Shown: positions 6,985-16,112 of the stretch, piece by piece
Layout of the letters: the number at the start of each line of letters is the position of its first letter
Numbering within the stretch: the first letter of the stretch is position 1
Source of the DNA: Candidatus Gastranaerophilales bacterium
GTDB taxonomy: Bacteria; Cyanobacteriota; Vampirovibrionia; Gastranaerophilales; Gastranaerophilaceae
NCBI GenBank assembly: GCA_947589425.1
Contig: CANQAV010000008.1
Coordinates: 1-64,000, forward strand
Reading direction: 5' to 3'
DNA: 64,000 nt
Notes under the pieces: model-generated
Seen by the model: the letters and a program-made list of their open reading frames with translations, nothing else
Database searches by the model: none
What the model was told of the DNA's origin: nothing
Made by a program: the position numbers and the translations under genes

Positions 6985-9900
6985 TCACCTTTAACCAAAG
7001 CCCCCGAAACCATGGTGACTCCTTTTCCTTTCTGTGTTACGCCAATCATCCTATCCGCATTATCAAGCATCGGTTTTCTCAAGGAAACAACCATAAACTG
7101 TGCTTGTTTTGATTGATTGGTAATAATTGAAGACAATCTTTCAACATTAGGTCCGTCAAGGTGCATATCTACCTCATCAAGCGCATAAAAGGGAGAAGGG
7201 AAAAACTTCTGTATTGCAAATAAAAATGCAAGTGCGGTTAAAGACTTCTCGCCGCCCGACATGCCCGCAAGCTTCTGGTTTCTTTTATCTCTTATATTTG
7301 CAACAAAGGTAAGACCGCCCTGAAAAGGATCATCTTCGTTTTCAAGCATTAAACTGCCCGTGCCTTCAGATATTTGAGCAAAAACTTCTTTAAAATTTGT
7401 ATTTATAGCGTTATATGCTTCCAAAAATGTTTCTTTTTTAAGAGTTTGATATCCGCTCATTCTTGTTTTTATCTCATTTTTTTCGTTTTCCAAAGTACCG
7501 ACTTTTTCTCTGAAACCTTCCTGACGTTTCGCCTGTTCGTCATATTCCGTCAGCGCACGCATATTGACTGCGCCTAAATCATCCATTTTCTTTTGAAGTT
7601 TTGCAATTTTATTATTTATTTCATCAAGAGAAATTTCGGTCTGTTCAAGCTCTTTAGGATTAATTCCCGCCTGTTCAAATTCTTTTAATATATTTTCCAA
7701 AATCGGCTCAAGTTCTCTTCTTCTGGCTTTGAAGCTTTCTTCCTGTTCAAGAAGTCTTTCAATATCGTCTTGAACTTTATTTTTCAAAGTTTTGGAATTA
7801 AGAAGATTTTCTTGAAGCTCATCTCTTTTTTTCTGCATTTCAACAAGATTTTTACCCAGCTCTTCAATTTCTTTTTCAAGTTTATCAAGCTCGATTTTTA
7901 CTTTTTCAATTTCTTCCTGAAATTGTTTTTTATCTTTTTCTAAAATTTCATTGTCCGAAGTTAATTTTTTAATGTCTCCTTCACGCATTGAAATTTGACC
8001 GGTGTGGAATTTAATTTGATTTTCGTCTTTTTCAATGTTGTTTTCGGTAGTCATTATTTCTTTTTCAACATTTTTAATATCTTGTTCAGTGTCTTGAGTT
8101 TTTTCTTTCAATTTTTTTAATTCGTCCTGATTAATCAATTTTTCGGCTTCTTCAAGCTCTGCTTGTACTTCGCTCATTTTTTCGCTTAGTTTAATATGAC
8201 GATTTTCAATTAAATCAAGTTCACGGGATAATTTTATATTTTTTCCTTCAAGCTCCTTAAGCTGTTTTTCGCCTTCTTTTATAATTGAAGCGGAAGAGTC
8301 ATTATTTGTTATTAAATTTTTAAGTTCAAGCTTTGCGCCGTTAAGAGAATTAACGGAGGTTGAATATTTTTCCCTTATATCATCCAATCTGCGCTCTAAA
8401 TCTTTTTCTTTTTGAGTCAGGTTTTGGGCATCTTCCTGTGCTTTAATGAAAGCTTTTTTATATTTTTCAAGCTCTCTTTCCTGAGTTTTATCAAAAAAGC
8501 CGGCATTTTTCTTTTTTGCACCGCCTGTAATCAAACCGCTTTTTTCGGTTATATCTCCTTCAAGAGTAACGACTCTGTATTTTCCCGCAAGTTTTTTTGC
8601 GGTGTTTTCATCTTCAACAACTATTGTTTCGCCCAGAGCAAAATAAAAGGCATCTATATATTTATCATCAAAATCAATTAAATTTATCGCAAAATCAATA
8701 ACACCTTTTTCCCTAGGCAGGCTTAATTTTGAAGGAGCTTTTTTTATTATGCTCAAAGGAATAAAAGAGGCTCTGTCTCTTCCTTGAGAACGAAGAATTT
8801 GAATTGCACGATATGCCACATCCTGATCATCAACTACGATTGAATATGCCCGAGAGCCCATTGCAACATTAATCGCATCAATGTATTCCCCTTCAACGTC
8901 AGCTAACTGCGCAAGAGTTTCATGCACTCCTTTAAGATGCGCTCTCATTACGGTTTCAATTCCCGCCCCTTGTCCGAGTGTTTTATATGCATTTTTATTG
9001 GCATCTAAAATCGCAATTCTTTTTTGAGTCTGCTGGATATTATAGTAGGCATCTTCTTTTTGAGATTTTACTTTATCAAGCTCTTCAAAAGTTTTTGTTC
9101 TTATAATTTTACAATCCTGCGTTTCTTTTTCAAGAGTTTCAATTTGAAGATTTAATTTATCCTTTTCATCTTCAAAAACTTTAGATGCATCCAGAAGTTT
9201 TTTAATCTGTTCTTTAATCGAGTTGATTTTTTCGCAATTATTTTTATACTCGCTCTCAAGGGGAAGCTGTTCTTTTATGATTTTTGTTTCATCATCTTTT
9301 AAGCTGTCCGCTTGGGCTTTTAGCTTTTGTACCGTTTGGATATATTCATCGGCAGACTTATTAAGCCCCGTCATTTCATTTGTTATTTTCCGGAGACGTG
9401 CTTTATTTTCTTTCAATTTTTTATTTAAATTCTCAAGCTCCGAGTTTTTTTCTTTAATTGAAGCCTTATATTCTTCAATTTTTTCTTTTTGTTTTTCAAT
9501 TCCGTTTTTATAATTTTCAATTGTTTTAAGATTGTCAAGAACGGTTTTTTCACACTGGGCAATTGCGGATTTTTTGCGCTCTATTTCGCCCTTTTTTTCT
9601 TCGGAAAGTTTTTTTACTTCGAGTTGTTTTTCTTCCCCCTGCGCTTTTACAAGAGCATTAACTTCATCATACTTTAATTTTAAATCGTCGATTTTTGAAG
9701 TTGTTTCTTTTAATTTCTCATTGAGTTCCTTCTTCTCTTTTGTTGCAAGAAGGATATTTTGATGTACAAGCTCAAGGGAGCGTACGGTGTCAAAATATTT
9801 TGCGCTTTGAATTTGGGTTTCAAGAGCGGTCTTTTCATCTTTATATTTTTTATATTTTAGCGCAACTTCTCTTTGCTGTTTTAATTCTTCAATTCTTGAA

Positions 9901-10484
9901 TCAATTTCTTCAAGAAGAATATTCGTATTTGAAATTCTGTCCTCAACGCTTTGAATTTGTTCAAGCGCAAGTTTGATTTTCCTGTCAAAATCGGCAGTTC
10001 CCGCTACTTCGTCAATACGTTCTCTTCGCTCTGTTGAAGAACATTTTGTGATTTCGGTAACGTCGCCTTGCATTATAATATTGTAGCCGTATGGGGAGAT
10101 GTTGTGTTTTTCCAGTTCAAGCTGTATCTGAGTATGGGTTGTCGGTTTATCGTTTAAATAATAATTTGATTGAACTCCGTTTTTTCCTTTTTTAATATAT
10201 CTTCTTATTGAAAGCTCGCCGTTATATTCATCTTCAAGCGCAAAGATAACCTTAACCGAAGCTTCCCCTCTTTTATTATGATTTGTAATTAAATCCGCAA
10301 TTCCCGCATCCGAGCGCAATGCTTTTGAAGAACGCAAACCGAGAGCAAAAAGAATGCTGTCTAAAATATTACTCTTTCCCGAGCCGTTAGGACCGGATAT
10401 GGCAGTAAAACCACCAAGAAAAGGAATGGTGACTTTGTTGGCAAAAGATTTAAAATTGTCTATTTCAATTTCTTTTATGTACAT
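6981..10484 (-). CDS. smc: Chromosome segregation protein SMC
   Basis: ATPase of condensin, 1167 residues as expected. The N-terminal head has Walker A GPNGSGKSN (residues 31-39). Long coiled coils flank the hinge (roughly 510-640, with SYSIVVDDQDVAYRAIQIL and GLITGGAKKK). The C-terminal head has the ABC signature LAGMSGGEKSLTALAFLFA and Walker B FYALDEVDMHLD. The gene heads the smc-scpA-scpB operon with a 4-nt overlap into scpA, so all three condensin subunits are made together. A palindromic site precedes the start. Confidence 0.97.
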   Translation of the reverse strand: MYIKEIEIDNFKSFANKVTIPFLGGFTAISGPNGSGKSNILDSILFALGLRSSKALRSDAGIADLITNHNKRGEASVKVIFALEDEYNGELSIRRYIKKGKNGVQSNYYLNDKPTTHTQIQLELEKHNISPYGYNIIMQGDVTEITKCSSTERRERIDEVAGTADFDRKIKLALEQIQSVEDRISNTNILLEEIDSRIEELKQQREVALKYKKYKDEKTALETQIQSAKYFDTVRSLELVHQNILLATKEKKELNEKLKETTSKIDDLKLKYDEVNALVKAQGEEKQLEVKKLSEEKKGEIERKKSAIAQCEKTVLDNLKTIENYKNGIEKQKEKIEEYKASIKEKNSELENLNKKLKENKARLRKITNEMTGLNKSADEYIQTVQKLKAQADSLKDDETKIIKEQLPLESEYKNNCEKINSIKEQIKKLLDASKVFEDEKDKLNLQIETLEKETQDCKIIRTKTFEELDKVKSQKEDAYYNIQQTQKRIAILDANKNAYKTLGQGAGIETVMRAHLKGVHETLAQLADVEGEYIDAINVAMGSRAYSIVVDDQDVAYRAIQILRSQGRDRASFIPLSIIKKAPSKLSLPREKGVIDFAINLIDFDDKYIDAFYFALGETIVVEDENTAKKLAGKYRVVTLEGDITEKSGLITGGAKKKNAGFFDKTQERELEKYKKAFIKAQEDAQNLTQKEKDLERRLDDIREKYSTSVNSLNGAKLELKNLITNNDSSASIIKEGEKQLKELEGKNIKLSRELDLIENRHIKLSEKMSEVQAELEEAEKLINQDELKKLKEKTQDTEQDIKNVEKEIMTTENNIEKDENQIKFHTGQISMREGDIKKLTSDNEILEKDKKQFQEEIEKVKIELDKLEKEIEELGKNLVEMQKKRDELQENLLNSKTLKNKVQDDIERLLEQEESFKARRRELEPILENILKEFEQAGINPKELEQTEISLDEINNKIAKLQKKMDDLGAVNMRALTEYDEQAKRQEGFREKVGTLENEKNEIKTRMSGYQTLKKETFLEAYNAINTNFKEVFAQISEGTGSLMLENEDDPFQGGLTFVANIRDKRNQKLAGMSGGEKSLTALAFLFAIQKFFPSPFYALDEVDMHLDGPNVERLSSIITNQSKQAQFMVVSLRKPMLDNADRMIGVTQKGKGVTMVSGALVKGE

Positions 10485-10501
10485 TAATATTTTGTAAACT
10501 C

Positions 10502-10548
10502 AGATAGCTAGCTATCTTATTACACTATAAAAAACCGCTCCGTGTCAA
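10502..10548 (-). promoter_or_regulatory. smc operon promoter with 16-bp perfect palindrome
   Basis: TTGACA (10548-10543, overlapping the lepB stop), 18 nt, TGTAAT (10524-10519). Just downstream, across the expected start site, lies the perfect palindrome AGATAGCTAGCTATCT (10502-10517). This resembles an operator. An alternative is mRNA hairpin formation, but there is no T-run. Confidence 0.5.
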
Positions 10549-12023
10549 ATATTATATAAAAATTCATATCTATCTATTATATAATCTCTATCTTTTGGAG
10601 TATTTTTTATTTTTTGTTCATGAAGCCTTAAATATTTATCTTTCAAAATATTAATTCGAGAGAAAGGATAGAACATAAAATTTGCTCTGCCGATTACTCT
10701 TTTTCCGTCTAAAAAGCCCCAAAAACGACTGTCTTGAGAATTGTTTCTGTTGTCGCCCATCATAAAATAGTTGTTTTCGGGTATTACAAAAGGTCCGCAG
10801 AACATATATTCATCACAAGGCGTCCACTCGTTTTTTGAGCTGATATAGGGCTCATCAAGCGCTATATCATTAATAAACACTCTGTATTCACCTATATCAT
10901 CAAGATATTTAATTTCAAATTTATCCTTAGGCATTCCGACAACTCTTTTAATATAAGCAATATCTTTGCAAAAAATTCCCGATAACCTTTTAAACACTTC
11001 AAGAGGGGAATTTTTAAGCTCGGTTGAAGGAGGATAGAAAACCAGGATATCTCCTCTTTTAATTTCTCTTTTGGGATAATCCAATTTTTCAACAAACACT
11101 CTGTCATGCTCATAAATTACGGGATGCATTGAGCCCGATGGAATCCACCTTAATTCGCCTATAAAAAATCTTATTATAATAACGCATACAACAACAAAAA
11201 TAACCGTTGAAAGTATATCCGAAAACACGTCTTTTTCGCTTTCATCCCCGAAGAAGAAGTCTTTTAAAAAATAAAACATTCCCTTTTCTTTTATCATTTT
11301 AAAAGATGATATAATGTCATTTTTGATTGTTTTTAAAAAGTTCTTGATGCATTTAATTATTTCTTTCGGACTGAATAATGTTTTAACAAATTCCCCAATC
11401 TTAGAAGGGATTTTTGATATGGGCTCTTTTAATTTTTTAAGCCAATCAATTTTGGATTTTAGAAAATCTTTCATGAAAGAAGAAAAATCGCAAAAAAGTT
11501 TTTTGGGGTTAAAAAATATCAACAGAGCAAAAAGCCACAAAATCAAACTAACCGTCAAAATCCGGAAAAATATGCAAAGTGCTGTATTCGGTTTGTAGTA
11601 GTTATCGTTCAGGGTTTTAATTGAAATTAATTTTGATGAGGGATAATTTTCAAAAACATAATCCGAAACGGAATTAAAAAGGTTGATTTTATTCTCCTGC
11701 GCTTTATAAGGTAAACCGATAAACAAAGATTTTTCAACCAAAGCACCGTCTTTATCGAATTTTGGATATTTAAATTCGTTTATTTCATCAACAATTGAAT
11801 ATTCAATACCGAGCGAAGAGAGGTATTTTTTAATCTTGACGTTATCCGCCTTTAAATCGGCGTCAATCGAATATTCGAGAATTACTCCTCTTTTTAAGAA
11901 AAAATTAAGAGTTTGAGAATTTTGATTATATAAAACACAAATTAAAACAAAAATTAGACAAAATATAATCAATTTAATATTTTTTTTAATTGTATCAGAT
12001 ATTTTTATTAAACAGTTTTTCAA
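10545..12023 (-). CDS. lepB: Signal peptidase I with long N-terminal membrane extension
   Basis: Membrane serine protease that removes Sec signal peptides. 492 residues against the usual 180-330. The catalytic half is intact: nucleophile Ser298 in PSGSMHP, general base Lys359 in AYIKRVVG, and box E MGDNRNNSQDSRFWG (422-436), anchored by a membrane helix at about 270-288. The first 260 residues are extra: helix 17-33, an extracytoplasmic alpha/beta-looking domain about 40-146 (ILEYSIDADL..., LFIGLPYK), helix 150-171, then a basic amphipathic linker. That helix-domain-helix arrangement recalls SecD/SecF-type domains, but this is an inference. The start is TTG with GGGGAG upstream, in a TTGA overlap with the prenyl synthase. 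Confidence 0.9.
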   Translation of the reverse strand: MKNCLIKISDTIKKNIKLIIFCLIFVLICVLYNQNSQTLNFFLKRGVILEYSIDADLKADNVKIKKYLSSLGIEYSIVDEINEFKYPKFDKDGALVEKSLFIGLPYKAQENKINLFNSVSDYVFENYPSSKLISIKTLNDNYYKPNTALCIFFRILTVSLILWLFALLIFFNPKKLFCDFSSFMKDFLKSKIDWLKKLKEPISKIPSKIGEFVKTLFSPKEIIKCIKNFLKTIKNDIISSFKMIKEKGMFYFLKDFFFGDESEKDVFSDILSTVIFVVVCVIIIRFFIGELRWIPSGSMHPVIYEHDRVFVEKLDYPKREIKRGDILVFYPPSTELKNSPLEVFKRLSGIFCKDIAYIKRVVGMPKDKFEIKYLDDIGEYRVFINDIALDEPYISSKNEWTPCDEYMFCGPFVIPENNYFMMGDNRNNSQDSRFWGFLDGKRVIGRANFMFYPFSRINILKDKYLRLHEQKIKNTPKDRDYIIDRYEFLYNI

Positions 12024-12892
12024 ATTTTGCTCCCCAGGCTTGAAAGCACATTTTTTTTAAGGTCTTTTTTATAAGGGCTTTCAATTTTATCTAAATATTT
12101 AAGAGAGGATTTAATATATTCTTCTTTTTTGTTTCGTGCCAGAGAAATATATTTTTCATCATCCGAAAAATCCGAAGGTTTCTTTTCGGGGTAATCCCTA
12201 AGAAAGTATAACACAGCCAAAGTATAGTTGCCATTTTTTATATCATTTGAAATTTTTAAGTCATTATCAATCTGAAAAGCAATTGTATAATTTTTAAGAA
12301 AATTTCTTAAATTATTTTTTAAATCAAGATTAAATTCCCCCAAAGTAAACAGCGCTTCTAGCCCTGCCATAAAAAGATTTCCTGTTTTGTTATATGATTT
12401 TTCAATATATTGTTCTTCGCTTATTATATGGTTTAAATTTTTATTCTGGCTCAATTCGCCAAAAAGAGTCAGTTTAATTTTATCCGCAAAAATTTTAAGT
12501 ATTTGAGGAGTTGTACCACCCAATTCAAAAAGAGCATAAGAAAGCAGTAAATCCCCTTCAAGCACCGCCATTTTAGAGCCGTATGTACAAAACAAAGAAG
12601 GCAGTTTTCTTCTTGTTTTCGATTCATCTATAATATCATCATGGATTAAAGATGCGCTATGTATAAGCTCCTGTGCAAGAGCAATTTTTTGTACAATTTT
12701 ATTATCCGTTTTTAAAATTTTAGAAAATAAAAACGTAAAAATAACTCTCAAACGTTTTGGGGAATTAAATAAAAATTTTTTTACGTCCTCTTTTAAAAAA
12801 TCGTCCCCGCCTTCAATTATATCAATAAGATTTTTTTCAAAAGACAAAAGTTCATTTTCTATTAAGGAAATATCAGATTTAATTTTATCCAT
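12020..12892 (-). CDS. Polyprenyl diphosphate synthase-like protein
   Basis: Trans-isoprenyl diphosphate synthase fold, 290 residues. Such enzymes elongate farnesyl or geranyl diphosphate for quinones or other lipids. The chain-start motif PKRLRV and the first Asp-rich motif with its basic partner DDIIDESKTRR (85-95) are intact, as is the ELIHSASLIHD helix. The second Asp-rich motif, normally FQxxDDxLD, reads FQIDNDLKIS (207-216): one Asp is Asn and the last is missing. That predicts reduced or altered activity, or a role as a subunit. Product length cannot be read. It lies between the aminopeptidase and lepB genes in one transcript. Confidence 0.8.
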   Translation of the reverse strand: MDKIKSDISLIENELLSFEKNLIDIIEGGDDFLKEDVKKFLFNSPKRLRVIFTFLFSKILKTDNKIVQKIALAQELIHSASLIHDDIIDESKTRRKLPSLFCTYGSKMAVLEGDLLLSYALFELGGTTPQILKIFADKIKLTLFGELSQNKNLNHIISEEQYIEKSYNKTGNLFMAGLEALFTLGEFNLDLKNNLRNFLKNYTIAFQIDNDLKISNDIKNGNYTLAVLYFLRDYPEKKPSDFSDDEKYISLARNKKEEYIKSSLKYLDKIESPYKKDLKKNVLSSLGSKI

Positions 12893-12893
12893 T

Positions 12894-14006
12894 TTAAATT
12901 ATAAACTTACCGTTTTCATAGATTAATTTATCATCGGCATATATTTTCCCGCCGTTTTTCATATTTTTAATCATATCCCAATGAAGTCCGGATTGATTTT
13001 TCCCGCCTGCTTCGGGATAGCTTGCGCCAAGCGCCATGTGAATTGAGCCTCCGATTTTTTCATCAAAAAGAATATTGCCCGTAACATTTTGAATTCTGTC
13101 ATTTGTTCCGATTGCAATTTCGCCCACAAAACGAGAGCCTTCATCCATATTCAACATGTTCTCTAAGAAGTCGTTTCCGAATTCGGCGCTTGCTTCAACA
13201 ACTTTGCCGTTTTCAAGTGTTAAATAAACTTCTTTTGCAGATGAGCCGTGGTAATTTTGAGGAAAATCAAAATATATTTTACCGCAAGCGCTGTTTTCAA
13301 CGGGAGATGTAAAAATTTCGCCGTCAGGGAAATTTAAATTACCCGAACATGCTACCCAAGTTCTCCCTTTTGTTGAAAACGTAATATCTGTTTTATCTCC
13401 CGTTATTCTGAGTGTTGAGGTCTTATTCAGAATATCTGCAATTCGATTTTGTTCTTTATCAATTTCACGCCATTTTTCGCACGGGTCAGCTAAATCAAGA
13501 TAACAGGAATTAATCAAAAATTCGCTGTATTCTTCAAGGCTCATATTTGCTTCCTGCGCAAGAGCATTTGTCGGATAATCCGCAATTACCCATCTCATCT
13601 CATTTTTTGCCGAACGTTCAAGTCTTTTTGAAAGTATGGGATGTGTTGCTTTTGAGCGCCTTGCAAGTTTTTCGCCTGATGCATTTGCAAGATTTTTTAT
13701 ATTTGAAGGCGCACCGATAAATATCATAACGTCGGCAAGTTCAACCTCTTGTTTTGACATTTCATCAATAAAATCAAGCTGTTTATCATTAGCATATTTG
13801 ATGAACGTTTCCGCAATTTCATCCATTGAATTTCTTACAATCGGATTTGCGCCGTTTATCAAACAAAGCTTAAATATTTCTTTAACCAAAGGCTGGGCGG
13901 AGTTTCCTCTTGAATAAATAATTACAAAATCGTTTTCTTTAACTTTTGTTGAATAGTTTACAAGAACATCCGCATATTTATTAATTAAAGGGTTATACAT
14001 CTTCAT
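12894..14006 (-). CDS. M29 family aminopeptidase
   Basis: Metal-dependent leucyl-type aminopeptidase of the AmpS/PepS/aminopeptidase T family, 370 residues, cytoplasmic. Conserved segments visible: FPDGEIFTSPVENSACG (metal-binding Glu), EGSRFVGEIAIGTND (second Glu) and the C-terminal SIHMALGASYPEAGG...GLHWDMI with the His, His and Asp ligands. It overlaps the end of lpxA by 14 nt. GGGAGAAG lies before two in-frame ATGs (14006 and 14000), and either could be used. The likely role is peptide turnover. Its place behind lpxA is operon packing rather than a functional link, as far as the sequence shows. Confidence 0.92.
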   Translation of the reverse strand: MKMYNPLINKYADVLVNYSTKVKENDFVIIYSRGNSAQPLVKEIFKLCLINGANPIVRNSMDEIAETFIKYANDKQLDFIDEMSKQEVELADVMIFIGAPSNIKNLANASGEKLARRSKATHPILSKRLERSAKNEMRWVIADYPTNALAQEANMSLEEYSEFLINSCYLDLADPCEKWREIDKEQNRIADILNKTSTLRITGDKTDITFSTKGRTWVACSGNLNFPDGEIFTSPVENSACGKIYFDFPQNYHGSSAKEVYLTLENGKVVEASAEFGNDFLENMLNMDEGSRFVGEIAIGTNDRIQNVTGNILFDEKIGGSIHMALGASYPEAGGKNQSGLHWDMIKNMKNGGKIYADDKLIYENGKFII

Positions 14007-14820
14007 CTTCTCCCGATAAACCGTGATATGCCGCTTTATCTCTTAGAGTACAGCCTCTTTTTGATGTTCTTACAAATTCAACAAGATTATCGACATATTT
14101 ATTACCCTTAAATTCGCTTTCTATAAGCTCAAGCGCCTGAGTGGTATTATAGCTTTCGTTTCTTAAAATTCTTATGGCTTTATGTATTGCATCACGTGAA
14201 TCTTTATCTACACCTTTTCTTCTTAAACCTATTGCATTTAATCCGACGGGTAAACACGGAATTCCTTCCGCTTTGCAGTATGGAATTATGTCCAGCCTTG
14301 CGGCAGAAGCCCCTGAAATAATTGCCATGTCGCCAATTCTGAGATTTTGATGAAATACGCTCATACCGCCCAGAAAAGCTCCGAAACCGACATGGCAGTG
14401 ACCGCCTATTGTTGCGGCATTTGCCATAATTACGTTATCCCCTAAAACACAGTTGTGTGCAACGTGGCTGTATGCCATTAAAAGGCAGTTGTTTCCGACA
14501 ACGGTGTTGTTTCCTTCGCCTGATGCACGATTTACTGTTGCAAACTCTCTTATCCAGCAATTTTCGCCTATGATAACACCCGTTTTTTCATTTTTGTAGC
14601 CTAAATCCTGAGGCTCTCCTCCGATTGAAGCAAATGGAGAAATTCTTGTATTTTTTCCGATATGTGCAAATTGAATATTTGCGCTTTCCCCTATTTTACA
14701 TCCTTCTTCAATCACCGTATCACGTCCGATTATTGCATAAGCTCCGATTTCAACATCGGGAGCAATTTTTGCGGTTTCATCTATTATGGCTGTTTTGTGA
14801 ATTTTATCGGTTGTTATCAT
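13993..14820 (-). CDS. lpxA: UDP-N-acetylglucosamine acyltransferase
   Basis: First step of lipid A synthesis: moves a 3-hydroxyacyl chain from ACP to UDP-GlcNAc. 275 residues of left-handed beta-helix built from hexapeptide repeats (IDETAKIAPDVEIGAYAIIG and onward), with the catalytic His in YSHVAHNC and the substrate-binding IGG(H) region GGHCHVGFGAFLGGMSVFHQ. The C-terminal helical domain is RKGVDKDSRDAIHKAIRIL. It follows fabZ by 10 bp and ends inside the aminopeptidase start, as the last gene of lpxD-lpxC-fabZ-lpxA. Confidence 0.97.
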   Translation of the reverse strand: MITTDKIHKTAIIDETAKIAPDVEIGAYAIIGRDTVIEEGCKIGESANIQFAHIGKNTRISPFASIGGEPQDLGYKNEKTGVIIGENCWIREFATVNRASGEGNNTVVGNNCLLMAYSHVAHNCVLGDNVIMANAATIGGHCHVGFGAFLGGMSVFHQNLRIGDMAIISGASAARLDIIPYCKAEGIPCLPVGLNAIGLRRKGVDKDSRDAIHKAIRILRNESYNTTQALELIESEFKGNKYVDNLVEFVRTSKRGCTLRDKAAYHGLSGEDEDV

Positions 14821-14830
14821 TGTTTTATCC

Positions 14831-15277
14831 TTATTTTAAAGCTACTGTCAATTCCGCTTCGGTACAAAGTTTGCCGTCTACATAGGCTCTGCCCAGACAT
14901 TTTGCAATCGGGCCTTTAACTTTTAAGCATTCCGTTTCCATTTCAAGTTTATCGCCGGGACGGACAATATTTTTAAATTTTGCATTTTCAACCCCCGCAA
15001 AAAGGGTTAATTTTCCTTTGTATTGTTCCATTGTCATTAAAATGGGAGCGGAAGTTTGAGCTAATGCTTCAATTTGCAATACTCCGGGCATTATCGGATT
15101 ATTCGGAAAATGTCCCTGAAAAAAGGGCTCGTTAAAAGTTACGTTCTTATAACCTTTTGAATATTTTCCGGGGATACACTCCGTTATCCTGTCAACCAAT
15201 AAAAAAGGATAGCGATGCGGAAGCATTTCAAGTATTTGTTCATAATTAAGAGTGATGGGTGTAATTACGGTATCCAT
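14831..15277 (-). CDS. fabZ: 3-hydroxyacyl-ACP dehydratase
   Basis: Hot-dog-fold dehydratase of fatty acid synthesis, 148 residues. The opening ILEMLPHRYPFLLVDRI carries the catalytic His (LPHRYPF), and FFQGHFPNNPIMPGVLQIEALAQ is the central helix with the catalytic acidic residue (Glu). Its position between lpxC and lpxA is common in diderms. It competes with LpxA for the hydroxyacyl-ACP pool, so co-expression balances fatty acid and lipid A synthesis. The ATG at 15277 is preceded by GAGGAAAA. Confidence 0.97.
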   Translation of the reverse strand: MDTVITPITLNYEQILEMLPHRYPFLLVDRITECIPGKYSKGYKNVTFNEPFFQGHFPNNPIMPGVLQIEALAQTSAPILMTMEQYKGKLTLFAGVENAKFKNIVRPGDKLEMETECLKVKGPIAKCLGRAYVDGKLCTEAELTVALK

Positions 15278-15290
15278 TTTTCCTCCTCTT

Positions 15291-16112
15291 TCAGTTTAAT
15301 TTTTCTTTAAGAAGTTTTGCACATTCTACATGCAGTGCATGACCCGCTTCTTTTACCATTATATTTGCACAAAGTTTCAAGGGGTTAGTCCCTGTTAAAT
15401 ATAAATCACCTATTATATCAAGGATTTTGTGTTTAACGGGCTCATATTCGCTTCTTAGTTCGGTTGTATAACCTTCATCTTTTAAGCCTACCGTATTTTC
15501 AATAGTGACTCCTTTTGAATAGCCCATTGCCTGAAACTTTTCAAGGTCTTTCAAATATCCGAAAGTACGAGCTTCTGTTATTTCATTTATATTATCATCC
15601 TGCTTTAATGTCACCCACCTGTGGTTTAAATCGGGGTGATTAAAATTAACGCAGTATGTAATTTCGGTTTTGGCATTATTTGGAGTTATATAAATTAAAG
15701 AATTGTTTTTTTGAAATATAACAGTATCGCTAAGAGGTTTTACTTCTTCTTCAACACCAGAAAAACCGACTTCATTAAACTTTTCAACCCAAACTTTTGC
15801 ACTTCCGTCAAAAATCGGCATTTCAAAACCTTGAGAATTAAAATAAACATCTAATGCATCAATTGAACAGATTGCACAAGCAGCCATAAAATGTTCAATC
15901 AGTGCAATTTTATTTTTTGCCGAGTTTTCAACATCCGCCAAAATTACACAATGTTCGCACGATACAACGTTTTCAAGCTTCGCTGCAATTTCAGCGTTGT
16001 TTATGTGAAAACGAATACCTTTCTTATCCGAAGGTTTTATTTCAATTTCGGCGGGAGCTGCAAACATAAGCCCCGTGCCTTGAAGTTTAAGATTAGATTT
16101 TAGCGTCTTCAT
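15291..16112 (-). CDS. lpxC: UDP-3-O-acyl-N-acetylglucosamine deacetylase
   Basis: Zn-dependent deacetylase, the committed step of lipid A synthesis. 273 residues. Zinc and catalytic motifs are visible: IEHFMAAC (Glu-His pair), [15 protein letters not shown], and [14 protein letters not shown] with His...Asp. The C-terminal [13 protein letters not shown] holds the catalytic His. The N-terminus lacks the usual GLHSG and reads [14 protein letters not shown], a minor departure near the active-site entrance. The ATG overlaps the lpxD end by 20 nt. Confidence 0.95.
   Translation of the reverse strand: MKTLKSNLKLQGTGLMFAAPAEIEIKPSDKKGIRFHINNAEIAAKLENVVSCEHCVILADVENSAKNKIALIEHFMAACAICSIDALDVYFNSQGFEMPIFDGSAKVWVEKFNEVGFSGVEEEVKPLSDTVIFQKNNSLIYITPNNAKTEITYCVNFNHPDLNHRWVTLKQDDNINEITEARTFGYLKDLEKFQAMGYSKGVTIENTVGLKDEGYTTELRSEYEPVKHKILDIIGDLYLTGTNPLKLCANIMVKEAGHALHVECAKLLKEKLN

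Noticed and set aside
7374-9976. Several plus-strand frames opposite smc
   Set aside because: Phe/Ser/Leu-rich antisense shadows of the Lys/Glu-rich coiled coils.
10502-10517. Terminator of lepB at the AGATAGCTAGCTATCT palindrome
   Set aside because: AT-rich stem, no loop and no T-run; operator-like placement is more convincing.
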